DNA from: Bacillota bacterium
Lineage (GTDB): Bacteria; Bacillota_E; Symbiobacteriia; Symbiobacteriales; Symbiobacteriaceae
Direction: 5' to 3'
Assembly (NCBI GenBank): GCA_003242675.1
Contig: QGVE01000008.1
Span: 1 to 40,210 of the forward strand
DNA: 40,210 nt
In this document: positions 6,452 to 15,027 of the stretch, piece after piece
Numbering within the stretch: position 1 is the first letter of the stretch
How the letters are laid out: each line of letters begins with the position of its first letter
Translations under genes and position numbers: made by a program
The notes under the pieces: model-generated
The model's input: the letters and a program-made list of their open reading frames with translations, nothing else
What the model was told of the DNA's origin: nothing
Database searches by the model: none

Positions 6452-7774
6452 ATGCTGTTGTCAGGGCTCAAGATCGCGGTCTTCGGTGGCGGTTCAACCT
6501 ATACGCCTGAGCTGATTGAAGGGTTTATCCTTAGGCACGAAACACTGCCCATCCGTGAGATTCACTTGGTCGACATTCCGGAGGGGCGGGAGAAGCTGGA
6601 GATTGTCGGTGCGCTTGCCCAGCGCATGGTGCAGAAGGCCGGCCTGGACATCCGCATCGTCCTGACCGAGGACAAGGACTCGGCCATCGAAGGCGCCGAG
6701 TTCGTCATCACCCAGCTGCGCGTCGGCCTGCTGGACGCCCGCATCAAGGATGAGCGCATCCCGCTGAAGTACGGCGTCATCGGCCAGGAGACCAACGGCC
6801 CCGGCGGCATGTTCAAGGCGCTCCGCACCATTCCCGTGGTCCTGGACATCGCCCACCGGATGGAGAAGCTGGCGCCTTCCGCCAAGCTGATCAACTTTGC
6901 GAATCCCTCGGGCATGGTAACCGAGGCCGTGCTCAAGTACTCCAAGGTCAACGCCATGGGGCTCTGCAACGTCCCGATCGGCATGAAGATGAGCGTGGCG
7001 AAGCTGCTGGATGTGGACCCGAGCCGGGTCGACATCGACTTCGCCGGCCTGAACCACCTGGTCTGGGGCTTGAACGTGCGCCTGGACGGCAAGGACGTCA
7101 AGAAGCAGGTCCTGGCGGCGCTGGCCGACGACAAGACCTTCACGATGCGGAACATCCACGCGATCAAGTGGCCGGAGGGCCTGCTCGAGACGCTGGATGC
7201 CATCCCGTGCCCGTACCACCGCTACTATTACATGCGGGAAGAGATGCTGGCCGAAGAGATGCGGGATGCGGCGCCGGGCGGCAAGGGCACCCGCGGCGAG
7301 GTGGTCAAGCGGGTGGAGGCCGAGCTGCTCGAGCTCTACAAGGACCCGAACCTGAACATCAAGCCCCCGCAGCTCATGCAGCGGGGCGGCGCCTACTACT
7401 CGGACGCCGCCTGCGAGCTGATCAACTCGATCTACAACAACAAGAACGACATTCACGTGGTCAACGTGCAGAACAACGGTGCGATCGCCGACCTGCCGGA
7501 CGACGTCGTCATCGAGTGCAACTCCATCGTGGGCAGCTTCGGGGCCCGGCCGATCACCGTGGGTCGGTTCCCGCGGCAGCTGGTAGGGCTCCTGCAGCAG
7601 GTGAAGGCCTACGAGGAGCTGACCATCGAGGCAGCGGTGACCGGCGACTACCACACGGCCCTGCAGGCCATGCTGGCGAACCCGTTTGTGCCCAGCATGA
7701 AGGTGGCCAAGCCCCTGCTCGACGAGATGCTGGAGGCCCACGCGGCGTATCTGCCGCAGTTCCGGAGAAGCTGA
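6452..7774 (+). CDS. licH: 6-phospho-beta-glucosidase, glycoside hydrolase family 4 (copy 2)
   Basis: A 440-residue NAD+- and metal-dependent GH4 enzyme, identical in protein sequence to copy 1 (GGGSTYTPEL, NFANPSG, GLCNVPIG, GLNHLVWG). It is the last gene of the second unit and is followed by the same hairpin terminator. Downstream, the duplicated homology stops. Confidence 0.93.
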   Translation: MLLSGLKIAVFGGGSTYTPELIEGFILRHETLPIREIHLVDIPEGREKLEIVGALAQRMVQKAGLDIRIVLTEDKDSAIEGAEFVITQLRVGLLDARIKDERIPLKYGVIGQETNGPGGMFKALRTIPVVLDIAHRMEKLAPSAKLINFANPSGMVTEAVLKYSKVNAMGLCNVPIGMKMSVAKLLDVDPSRVDIDFAGLNHLVWGLNVRLDGKDVKKQVLAALADDKTFTMRNIHAIKWPEGLLETLDAIPCPYHRYYYMREEMLAEEMRDAAPGGKGTRGEVVKRVEAELLELYKDPNLNIKPPQLMQRGGAYYSDAACELINSIYNNKNDIHVVNVQNNGAIADLPDDVVIECNSIVGSFGARPITVGRFPRQLVGLLQQVKAYEELTIEAAVTGDYHTALQAMLANPFVPSMKVAKPLLDEMLEAHAAYLPQFRRS

Positions 7775-7785
7775 TGCGCAACCCG

Positions 7786-7817
7786 GGGCCCCGGGAGCTG
7801 AGCGGCTCTCGGGGCCC
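7786..7817 (+). terminator. Terminator-like hairpin after PTS copy 2
   Basis: Same 13-bp hairpin as after copy 1 (GGGCCCCGGGAGC / GCTCTCGGGGCCC), followed by TTGGCG with no U-run. Confidence 0.75.
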
Positions 7818-7962
7818 TTGGCGTGCGGGCAGGGGAGCAGGATGCCCGGCGGGCGGCAGGTCCACCCGTCCGGGCTGTTGAAGTGTAAGATATCACATGA
7901 AGCCGGGAACGCGGTCGGATCGATGTGGCGCGGAGTGCGGTTACAGCCTGGGGGCGATGTAG

Positions 7963-8970
7963 GTGAAGACCGAACCGGAACTGATGGAACCGGTCCTGCT
8001 CTGCATACCCGGCGGCCGGCTCAATCCCGGCGCGGTGGGCTGGTCCCGCCGGCCCCTGCACCGGTGCAACCTGACCGGGCACTGGCTGCGCAAGAAGCGG
8101 TGGAACTACTGGGCCATCACGACCGAGACGCACCTGTTCTCCCTCACGGTGAGCGATCTGGACTACGCCGGGCTGGGGTTCGCCTACTTCCTCGACTTCG
8201 AGACCCGGGAGTTTACCGAGCAGACCGTCCTGCACCCCTTCGGCCGGGGGCTTACACTCCCCGAAGACGTCGAGGGCGAGGTGCGGTTCGACGACCGCCG
8301 GCTGCGGCTCTACATGCGCGACGACGGGACGACCATCCGGCTGATCGCCGAGAGCCCGGACTTCGGCGGCGTGCCCCTGAAGGCGGACTTCACCGTCACC
8401 CGCCCGCCGGGGCAGGAGTCGGTCAACGTCGTCATTCCCTGGAGCCGGAACCGGTTCCAGTTCACGTCCAAGCAGGAGGCGCTGCCGGCTCGGGGCGAGG
8501 TGCGGCTCGGGGAGCGGCGCATTGCCTTTGACGGCTTCGCCTGCCTGGACTTCGGGCGGGGCGTCTGGCCCTACCGGGCCTTCTGGAACTGGGCTGCCGC
8601 TTCAGGGGTCCAGGGCGGCCGCACGATCGGCCTCAACCTGGGCGGAGGTTGGACCGACGGCACCGGCATGAACGAGAACGGCATCGTGGTGGACGGGCGG
8701 GTCACGAAGATCCACGACGATCTGCGGTTCGATTACGACCCGTCCAACTTCATGCGCCCCTGGCGCATCCGCACGCGGGAGACCGACCAGGTGGACCTGC
8801 TGTTCGAGCCGTTCTTCGAGCGCGTCGCGCGCACCGACGCCCTGGTCGTGCGTTCGGAGGTCCACCAGATGATCGGCCGGTTCACCGGCACCGTGGTCAC
8901 CGAGGCCGGCGAGCGCATTGCGATCGAACGAATGGTGGGCTGGGCCGAGGAACACCGCGCCCGCTGGTAG
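7963..8970 (+). CDS. DUF2804 family protein
   Basis: A 335-residue protein matching the DUF2804 pattern, with no known enzyme activity. It has an early segment CNLTGHWLRKKRWNYWAI, repeated beta-rich stretches, then FACLDFGRGVWPY, FWNWAAASG and IGLNLGGGWTDGTG, which are typical of that family. Its pattern of aromatic and beta strands suggests a lipocalin-like or barrel fold. There is no signal peptide or membrane helix. GTG 7963 follows a GGGGGCGAT stretch; the ribosome binding site is weak. It stands alone after the PTS units. The last 369 bases are overlapped antisense by the PrcB-like gene. Confidence 0.75.
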   Translation: MKTEPELMEPVLLCIPGGRLNPGAVGWSRRPLHRCNLTGHWLRKKRWNYWAITTETHLFSLTVSDLDYAGLGFAYFLDFETREFTEQTVLHPFGRGLTLPEDVEGEVRFDDRRLRLYMRDDGTTIRLIAESPDFGGVPLKADFTVTRPPGQESVNVVIPWSRNRFQFTSKQEALPARGEVRLGERRIAFDGFACLDFGRGVWPYRAFWNWAAASGVQGGRTIGLNLGGGWTDGTGMNENGIVVDGRVTKIHDDLRFDYDPSNFMRPWRIRTRETDQVDLLFEPFFERVARTDALVVRSEVHQMIGRFTGTVVTEAGERIAIERMVGWAEEHRARW

Positions 8971-9453
8971 GCCGCCGCGGCCGGTCCGCACCCGCCACCG
9001 GACCTCCAGGCGGGTCTCTTTCGTCACCCGCGGCACGGCGACCATGTGGTACGGCTGGGTCGCCGCCTGCGAAACAGCCTGCCCCGGGGCGGGCCGGATT
9101 TCCAGGGCCGCCACCCGCAGGGTGTCGCCCTGCAAGGCCGCGTCGAGGATGTAGAGGGCGAATCCGCCGGTGGGCCGCTCGCCGGCGAAGAGCGCCACCA
9201 CGGAGAAGCGGCTGAAGTCGACGGGCGGCAGGGCCGGCGGCGGGTCGAAGCGGCTGGCGTGCCGGCGCCAGAGGGCCTCCCACTCCGCGAGGCTCGTGAT
9301 GAGCGCGGCTTCCTGCGCCGTGATGCCGCTGTGGCTCCCCCGGGCCAGGGTGGTGAACGCGCCCGTGGCGGCGGGTCCGCCGCAGGCGGCGAGCGCCGTG
9401 AGCAGGGCCGCCAGAAGGATCGCCGACAGCCGTCGTCGGGCCGTTCGCTGCAC
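8602..9453 (-). CDS. Lipoprotein with PrcB C-terminal-like domain and long tail
   Basis: GTG 9453 follows GGGAGGG. Residues 1-25 form a lipoprotein signal with lipobox LAAC. A PrcB_C-like beta domain follows, with a GGFALYILDA segment, GDTLRVAALEIRPAPGQAVS and TQPYHMVAVP. PrcB is known from spirochaete protease complexes, and the domain is common in Bacillota lipoproteins. The domain ends at about residue 155. The remaining 123 residues are read entirely antisense to the DUF2804 gene and resemble a shadow translation. No stop exists in this frame until 8602. Either the tail is real, or there is a frameshift or misassembly near 8970. The N-terminal 155 residues are secure. Confidence 0.65.
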   Translation of the reverse strand: MQRTARRRLSAILLAALLTALAACGGPAATGAFTTLARGSHSGITAQEAALITSLAEWEALWRRHASRFDPPPALPPVDFSRFSVVALFAGERPTGGFALYILDAALQGDTLRVAALEIRPAPGQAVSQAATQPYHMVAVPRVTKETRLEVRWRVRTGRGGLPAGAVFLGPAHHSFDRNALAGLGDHGAGEPADHLVDLRTHDQGVGARDALEERLEQQVHLVGLPRADAPGAHEVGRVVIEPQIVVDLRDPPVHHDAVLVHAGAVGPTSAQVEADRAAALDP

Positions 9454-9554
9454 AGTCAGCCCTCCCGCTTTTTTGCTCAGCTTTCCCGAAGTTCGGGGCG
9501 TCGAACCGGGGGTGGGGGCGAATCCTAACCCGCGATCGGAGGGATTCCCGCGCG

Positions 9555-10250
9555 ATGATTCCGCTGCCGCCGCGCCTGGCCGCCGTGGCGCGGCATGTGC
9601 CGCCCGGGCGGCCATTCGCCGACATCGGTACCGACCACGCTTACCTGCCGGTCCACCTCGTGCAGTCCGGCCGGGTGCCGCGCGCCGTCGCCGGCGACGT
9701 GCGGCCCGGCCCCCTGCAGGCGGCGCGGGCCACCGTCGCCGCGGCGGGCCTGACCGACCGCATCGACGTCCGGCTGGGTTCCGGCCTCACCGTGCTGGCA
9801 CCCGGCGAGGCGGCGTGCGTCGCCATCTGCGGCATGGGCGGCCCGCTGATCGCCCGCATCCTGGCCGAGGGGCCGCTCACGGGTGTGGAGCGGCTGGTGC
9901 TGCAGCCCATGGGCGGCGAGGCGCAGCTGCGCCGCTGGCTGGCGGAGAGCGGCTGGCGCCTGGTCGCCGAGGAGATCGTGGCGGACGGCGGCCGGCTCTA
10001 CCCGGTGCTCGTCGCCGAGCCGGGCCAGATGAGCCTGAGCCGCCTGGAAGAAGAGGTGGGGCCGCTGCTCCTGCGCCAGGGCGGCCCGCTGGTTGTGCGC
10101 TACATCGACGAGAAGCTGGAACTGGCCCGCCGTGCGCTCACCGGCGCCTCCCGCTCCAGCCGGCCGGAGGCCCGGGCGCGTGCGGCCGAGCTGGACCGGC
10201 TCATCGCTCTGCTGATCGAGGCCCGGCGCATCTGCGCGGGCGAACCGTAG
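9555..10250 (+). CDS. trmK: tRNA (adenine(22)-N1)-methyltransferase TrmK
   Basis: A 231-residue SAM-dependent methyltransferase that modifies N1 of A22 in bacterial tRNAs. Motif I is FADIGTDHAYLPVHLV. The family-specific stretches are AICGMGGPLIARIL, LVLQPMGGEAQLRRWL and GWRLVAEEIV. The length is typical. ATG 9555 follows GGAGGG. It lies 57 bases upstream of the yqfO-like gene, the same pairing seen in Bacillus subtilis (yqfN-yqfO), which supports the assignment. Confidence 0.93.
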   Translation: MIPLPPRLAAVARHVPPGRPFADIGTDHAYLPVHLVQSGRVPRAVAGDVRPGPLQAARATVAAAGLTDRIDVRLGSGLTVLAPGEAACVAICGMGGPLIARILAEGPLTGVERLVLQPMGGEAQLRRWLAESGWRLVAEEIVADGGRLYPVLVAEPGQMSLSRLEEEVGPLLLRQGGPLVVRYIDEKLELARRALTGASRSSRPEARARAAELDRLIALLIEARRICAGEP

Positions 10251-10306
10251 AGCGTCCCGGCGCATCTTTATGGGCGACCGCTGCGGAAACAGGGAGGTCG
10301 TAAGGG

Positions 10307-11422
10307 ATGGCAACCGTGGGAACCATCGCGGCGTACATCGAAGAGCTGGCGCCACTTCACTGGGCGGAGTCGTGGGACAACGTCGGCCTGCAGGTCGGGG
10401 ACCCGGCGGCCGCCGTGCAGCGCGTCCTCGTCGCGCTGGAGCTGACGGATGCCGTGATGGAGGAGGCCGAGCGGTTGGGGTGCGACCTGGTGGTGGTCCA
10501 CCACCCGCCGCTCTTCCGGCCGCTGAAGGCCCTGCGCTTCGACAGCCGGCCGGCCCGCCGGCTGCTCCGGCTCATCCGGTCGGGCATCGCCCTCTACGCC
10601 GCGCACACCAACCTGGACCAGGCTCCGGGCATGACCAACGACACGCTGGCGGCGGCGGCGGGGCTCACGGAGTGCGAGGTGCTGAAGCCGACCGGCGAGG
10701 AGCGGTACGTGAAGCTGGTCGTGTTCGTGCCCAAGGGGCACGAGGACGCCGTGCGCGACGCCCTGGCCGGCGCGGGCGCCGGCCACATCGGCAACTACAG
10801 CCACTGCACCTTCCAGGTTCCCGGCATCGGCACTTTCCTGCCCCTGGAGGGGACGAACCCGTTCATCGGGCAGCAGGGGCGGCTGGAGCGGGTGGAGGAG
10901 CTGCGGCTCGAGACCATCGTGCCGGAGTCCGTCGCCGCGCGCGCCGTGCAGGCGATGATCGCCGCTCACCCCTATGAGGAGGTGGCGTACGACCTGTATC
11001 CGCTGGCCAACCCCGGAAAAGCGCGGGGCCACGGCCGAATCGGCCGGCTCGGCCAGCCGGTCCGGCTGGCCCAGCTCGCGGAGCGGCTGAAGGCCGCCCT
11101 GCGCACGCCGGCGGTGCGCATCGTGGGCGACCCGGACCGGATGGTCGCCACCGTGGCCGTGGGGGCCGGCGCGGGCGCGGATCTCATCCGGCCCGCCGCC
11201 GCCCGGGGCGCGGACGTGCTGGTCACCGGGGACGTAAAGTACCACGAGGCGCAGGAGGCGCTGGATCTGGGCCTGGCCCTCGTCGACGTGGGCCACTACA
11301 GCTCCGAGGCCGGCGCCATGGGAGCGCTCGCCGCCTACCTGCGGGAGCGGCTCGCCGGGGACGGACACTCGGTCGAGGTCGTGGAGTCACAGGCCGGCCG
11401 CGACCCGTTCCAGTTCGTGTAG
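10307..11422 (+). CDS. yqfO: Nif3-like dinuclear metal centre protein (YqfO)
   Basis: A 371-residue member of the NIF3/YqfO family, toroidal hexamers with a two-metal site, sometimes annotated GTP cyclohydrolase 1 type 2. Metal ligands are visible in VVHHPPLF, YAAHTNLDQ and the C-terminal DVGHYSSE. The middle part (about residues 125-235) is the PII/CutA-like insert, with YVKLVVFVPKGHEDAVRDAL and HPYEEVAYDLYPL, found in the longer bacterial forms. ATG 10307 follows GGGAGG. Its biochemical role is unsettled for the whole family. It is likely cotranscribed with trmK. Confidence 0.93.
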   Translation: MATVGTIAAYIEELAPLHWAESWDNVGLQVGDPAAAVQRVLVALELTDAVMEEAERLGCDLVVVHHPPLFRPLKALRFDSRPARRLLRLIRSGIALYAAHTNLDQAPGMTNDTLAAAAGLTECEVLKPTGEERYVKLVVFVPKGHEDAVRDALAGAGAGHIGNYSHCTFQVPGIGTFLPLEGTNPFIGQQGRLERVEELRLETIVPESVAARAVQAMIAAHPYEEVAYDLYPLANPGKARGHGRIGRLGQPVRLAQLAERLKAALRTPAVRIVGDPDRMVATVAVGAGAGADLIRPAAARGADVLVTGDVKYHEAQEALDLGLALVDVGHYSSEAGAMGALAAYLRERLAGDGHSVEVVESQAGRDPFQFV

Positions 11423-11431
11423 GAGGCGGCC

Positions 11432-12358
11432 ATGGAGAACCCCGTCCTGCAGCTGGATGACGTCGTCGTCCTGCGCCGCATCGACCCTTCCGGCCCCTTC
11501 GGCCTGTGGGGCGCCCGGCCGGTGCGCGCGGTGGACGGCGTCAGCCTGGCCCTTCACCGCGGGGAAACCGTCGGGCTGATGGGCGGCTCCGGCGCGGGGA
11601 AGACCACCCTGGCGGAAGCCGCCACCCTGCAGCTCCCCCTGCACCGGGGCCGCATTTTCGTCCAGGGGGAGGACGTCCGCCGGCTGGACCGCAAGCGGGT
11701 GCGCCGCCGGCTGCAGATGGTGCGTCAGGACCCGCGGGAGTCGCTGGACATGGAGCGGACCGTGGGCCAGCAGCTACAGCATCTCCTTCGCGCCTATGAG
11801 CTGCCCGACGGCGAGGCCCGCATCCGGCGGGCTCTGGAGCAGGTGGCGCTTCCCCCGGAGCGGTTCCTGGCGCGGACCCCTCGCCAGATGTCGGGGGGCG
11901 AGCAGCAGCGGCTGGCGATCGCCCGCGCCCTGCTCCTCAACCCGCTGCTGGTGGCGCTGGACGAGCCCGTCGCCGGCGTCGACCCGCGGCTCCGGGAGGA
12001 GCTGCTCACGCTGCTCGCGGAGGTGCAGCGGGAGCAGGGCGTCGCCTACCTGCTCATCTCCCAGGACCTCAGGGTGATCGCCCGCCTGGCGCACAGGGTG
12101 GGCGTCATGTACCGCGGCCGGCTGTGCGAGATCGGCCCGACCGAGCAGGTGCTGATGAGCCCGCGGCACCCCTTCAGCCGCCGCTTCCTCGGCCGGGAGG
12201 AGGGGCCCCTGCCGCCCGACGACGGTACGGCGGGGCAGGCATCCCCGGGCTGCCCCTGGGCGCCGCACTGTCCGCACGCCGTGGAGCGCTGCACCCGGGA
12301 GCGGCCGGCGGAGCGGGAGGTCGGTCCCGGCCACCTGGCCGCGTGCCACGCCCTGTAA
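11432..12358 (+). CDS. Orphan oligopeptide/dipeptide-type ABC transporter ATPase, H-loop His replaced
   Basis: A 308-residue ATPase of the OppF/DppF group. It has Walker A GGSGAGKTT, the signature MSGGEQQRLAIARALL and Walker B VALDEPVAGVD. The C-terminal oligopeptide-type Cys motif is CPWAPHCPHAVERC. The switch (H-loop) position, normally SHDL in this family, reads SQDL, so the usual catalytic histidine is Gln. No permease, binding protein or partner ATPase lies nearby. The start is ATG 11432 after AGGAGG, 9 bases from yqfO. It may serve a distant transporter or act with a partner ATPase that supplies the competent site. Confidence 0.88.
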   Translation: MENPVLQLDDVVVLRRIDPSGPFGLWGARPVRAVDGVSLALHRGETVGLMGGSGAGKTTLAEAATLQLPLHRGRIFVQGEDVRRLDRKRVRRRLQMVRQDPRESLDMERTVGQQLQHLLRAYELPDGEARIRRALEQVALPPERFLARTPRQMSGGEQQRLAIARALLLNPLLVALDEPVAGVDPRLREELLTLLAEVQREQGVAYLLISQDLRVIARLAHRVGVMYRGRLCEIGPTEQVLMSPRHPFSRRFLGREEGPLPPDDGTAGQASPGCPWAPHCPHAVERCTRERPAEREVGPGHLAACHAL

Positions 12359-12365
12359 AAGGTAC

Positions 12366-12391
12366 GGCGCACCCCGGAGGCGAGGTGCGCC
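12366..12391. terminator. Bidirectional terminator-like hairpin
   Basis: Arms GGCGCACC and GGTGCGCC enclose CCGGAGGCGA, between the convergent ABC ATPase and metallophosphoesterase genes. On the plus strand it is followed by GGTTGCCTTTC, a weak U-tract. Confidence 0.7.
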
Positions 12392-12413
12392 GGTTGCCTT
12401 TCGGGTGTGGGGA

Positions 12414-13556
12414 TCACGGGGCAAAGCGGATCCGGATCTGCACGATCTCCGAGCGGGAGCCGACGCGGATCGGCGGCCCCCAGGTGCCCCAGCCCTGGCT
12501 GACGATGAACTGGGTGCCGCCCTTCCGGAGGTACCCCCAGTCCACCGCAAAGATGCGGTCGGTGAGCAGTCGCCCGGGCCACACCTGCCCCCGGTGGGTG
12601 TGGCCCGACACCTGCAGGTCGACGCCTGCGGCCACCGCGTCGTCCAGCCGGTCCGGCTGGTGGTCCAGGAGCAGGATGGGCTTCGAGCGGTCGACGCCTT
12701 CCAGGACCGACTCCAGGGGCGCCGGCCGGCGCGAGCGGTCGTTGCGCCCCACCACGTAGAAGGCGCCGTCCACGAGCACCCACTCGTCCACCAGGAGCCG
12801 GACGCCGGCCTCCGCCATGGCGGCCCGGAAAGTGGGAAGATCCCTGGCGCCCGCGTCGTGGTTGCCGAGGACGCTGTACACCCCCAGCGGCGCGTTCAGC
12901 CCGCGCAGCACCCCGGCCATGCCGCGCGCGCGGAAGGGGCGAAAGTCGTCGTCGATGATGTCTCCGGCCAGGAGCACGAGGTCCGGCCCCAGCCGGTTGA
13001 CGTCGGCCACCAGCCGCTCCAGCCGGCTCCGGCCGATGATCAGACCCAGGTGGGTGTCGGAGACCAGCACCACGTTCAGCTCCCGGTAGGGACCGGCAGC
13101 CTTCGGGATGGTGACCTCGTACCGGGTGACCACCGGCGTGCGCGCGGCCCAGGTGCCGTAGAGCAGCACGATGGCGTACGCGGCCAGCAGGACGCCGCCT
13201 GCGGCCTTCCCGAAATGGAGGTCGGGGAGGGCACCCGGCGCGAGCAGCCGCATCCCCCGGTAGACGAGCCGCGCCAGGTCCGCCACGAGCAGGGCGGGGA
13301 ACAGGTAGACGATGGCGGTCAGCCACCAGGCACCGATCCGGGCCAGCCCCTCCGCCGCCCACAGCGGCAGATGCCCGCCGGCGAGGCGCGCAAGCGGGAA
13401 GGCCAGGGCGAAGAGCGCGACGGCCGCCCAGTAGGGACCCGGCGGGACGGGGCGGGGCAGCACGGCCGCGAGCCACTGGGCCCCGCGCAGGCCGATGTAA
13501 AAGCCGATTCCTCCGTACAGTGCGAAGAACAGGGCGACGAACAGGTAGAGGTACAT
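12414..13556 (-). CDS. Membrane-anchored metallophosphoesterase (YkuE-like)
   Basis: A 380-residue protein with about four N-terminal membrane helices (residues 1-150), then a calcineurin-type phosphoesterase domain. Metal-binding motifs are in order: VLVSDTHLG, LLAGDIIDDD, VLGNHDAG and VSGHTHRGQ. In this family the catalytic domain faces the outside or the membrane, and substrates include lipid-linked phosphates in some members; no substrate can be read here. ATG 13556 follows GGGAGTGG. It begins 15 bases after the SDR stop, so the two form a minus-strand operon. Confidence 0.88.
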   Translation of the reverse strand: MYLYLFVALFFALYGGIGFYIGLRGAQWLAAVLPRPVPPGPYWAAVALFALAFPLARLAGGHLPLWAAEGLARIGAWWLTAIVYLFPALLVADLARLVYRGMRLLAPGALPDLHFGKAAGGVLLAAYAIVLLYGTWAARTPVVTRYEVTIPKAAGPYRELNVVLVSDTHLGLIIGRSRLERLVADVNRLGPDLVLLAGDIIDDDFRPFRARGMAGVLRGLNAPLGVYSVLGNHDAGARDLPTFRAAMAEAGVRLLVDEWVLVDGAFYVVGRNDRSRRPAPLESVLEGVDRSKPILLLDHQPDRLDDAVAAGVDLQVSGHTHRGQVWPGRLLTDRIFAVDWGYLRKGGTQFIVSQGWGTWGPPIRVGSRSEIVQIRIRFAP

Positions 13557-13571
13557 TTTTCCACTCCCGAC

Positions 13572-14855
13572 TTACCTGGATGCGGTTTCCCGGCCGTCCT
13601 CACGGAGGGCGGCCTGCAAGGCCCGGAGGTCGCGCGCGTAGGCGTTCATGCGCGCCTGCACCTGGGCCAGCACGGCGGCGTCGCGGGTGAAGCGCGCCGT
13701 CTCCGCGGGCACACTCTCCACGTAGGCGATGAGCCGCTCCAGGTCCGCGTGGAGCCGGGCGCGGTCCAGTGTGCGCCCGGCGCGCACGCCGGCCAGGAGC
13801 GCATCCGCCTCCTGCTGCCAGGCCTGCACGGACTTGCCGGTCTGGGCCCGGAACCCCGACCGGGCGAGGGGGCGTACGAAGACCGGCAGCCGCTGGAAGT
13901 CCGCGGCGGTCTCGGCCAGGATGTCCCTGAGGCGCGCCAGGCCGCCGCTCAGCGCATCCGCCGGCCCGGCCGCCGGTGCGCACACAGCCGCCGGCTGTTC
14001 AGCAGGGGCTTGCTCGTGCGATCCTCTGCGCTGCACACGTCCATCCTGGGCAATCAGCCCGGCCCGCTCCAGGATCTCGTACCCCGACACCACCTGCCCG
14101 TGGTACTCGCCCGCCAGTCTGGCCACCAGGAAAGCCAGGGCCAGGCCGGCGTGCTCGACGGGCATGGGGCCCCCGTAGGCGGGGTGCAGCGAGATCCGCC
14201 GGAACTCGGCCTCGGTCATGCCCAGCAGAGGAGCCAGCGCCCTCCCAGCCTCCAGCAGCCCCGGGGTCTCCACCATCCCCGGGGCGAAGGCGACCACCCG
14301 GAGGCTGCCTTCGCCCACCTCGGCGGCCACCGACTGGGTGAACCCGACCAGCCCCTGCTTCGAGGCGATGTAGGCGCTCAGCCCGGGCATGGCGTCGGTG
14401 GAGACCAGGTTGACCAGGGTGCCCGCATCCGCCTCCCGGAGCTGAGGGAGAAGCCCCCGGGTGATGAGGAACGCGCCCCGCAGGTTGACCGCCATCACCC
14501 GCTCCCAGAGCTCCAGGGTCAATTGTTCCACCGGCGCCACCGGGCAGACCATCGCGTTGTTCACGACGATGGAGGCCGGCCCCATCTCGGCGCGGACCGT
14601 GCGGCACAGGTCCGCCACCGCGGCCTCGTCGGCGACGTCGACCCGGAAGAACCGGGCCGCTCCGCCGGCCGCCCGGATCTGGCCGGCGGCCTGCTCACCC
14701 TCTTCGGCCGTGTCGACCACGGCCACCTGCGCCCCCAGGGCCGCCAGCGCGGCGGCGGCCGCGCGGCCGATCCCGCGCGCCGCGCCCGTCACCACGGCGA
14801 CCCGGCCGGCCAACTCCCCGGGCACCAGCCCCACGGCGTCCAGGAGCAACCGCAT
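13572..14855 (-). CDS. Short-chain dehydrogenase/reductase with helical C-terminal extension
   Basis: 427 residues. Residues about 15-255 form a classical SDR: TGAARGIG for cofactor binding, NNAM where NNAG is usual, catalytic Ser in NLVSTDAMPG and the YIASK Tyr/Lys pair. After residue ~280 a charged, Ala-rich helical region of about 140 residues follows (LARLRDILAETAADFQ, IAYVESVPAETARF, VLAQVQARMNAYARDL), with no family I recognise. ATG 14855 lies behind GGGAGGG; the frame stays open further upstream without a usable start. The substrate is unknown. Confidence 0.8.
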   Translation of the reverse strand: MRLLLDAVGLVPGELAGRVAVVTGAARGIGRAAAAALAALGAQVAVVDTAEEGEQAAGQIRAAGGAARFFRVDVADEAAVADLCRTVRAEMGPASIVVNNAMVCPVAPVEQLTLELWERVMAVNLRGAFLITRGLLPQLREADAGTLVNLVSTDAMPGLSAYIASKQGLVGFTQSVAAEVGEGSLRVVAFAPGMVETPGLLEAGRALAPLLGMTEAEFRRISLHPAYGGPMPVEHAGLALAFLVARLAGEYHGQVVSGYEILERAGLIAQDGRVQRRGSHEQAPAEQPAAVCAPAAGPADALSGGLARLRDILAETAADFQRLPVFVRPLARSGFRAQTGKSVQAWQQEADALLAGVRAGRTLDRARLHADLERLIAYVESVPAETARFTRDAAVLAQVQARMNAYARDLRALQAALREDGRETASR

Positions 14856-15027
14856 CCGAATCCCTCCCATGCCGGGGAAGGATTCGCCCCGGGGCGGCGC
14901 AATCCCTCCGCCCCGCGCGGCGCGGCCATGGGGGCGGCGCCGGCGTGGTGGGCGCCGCCCGCACGGCCACGCTGAGCCGCACACGCTGACCCTGCCTCGG
15001 CTCACACGCTGCCCAAAGCCTCCGGAG

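Larger units (their letters stand above)
4064..7823 (+). repeat. Tandem duplication of PTS operon, copy 2
   Basis: This is the second copy of the 278-4049 unit. Homology starts at TTATTCCTC and ends at TTGGCG, just after the terminator hairpin; beyond 7823 the sequence is unrelated to 4050 onward. The leader is about 329 bases and clearly diverged from copy 1, while the four genes are practically identical. No transposase, terminal inverted repeat or target-site duplication is visible at either edge, so this looks like a plain tandem duplication rather than an insertion element. Confidence 0.95.

Noticed and set aside
278..7823. Duplicated units as an insertion sequence or composite transposon
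   Set aside because: No transposase, terminal inverted repeats or target-site duplications; the units contain only a PTS operon.
12405..14975. 856-codon plus-strand frame over the metallophosphoesterase and SDR genes
   Set aside because: It is antisense to two genes with intact catalytic motifs and has shadow composition.
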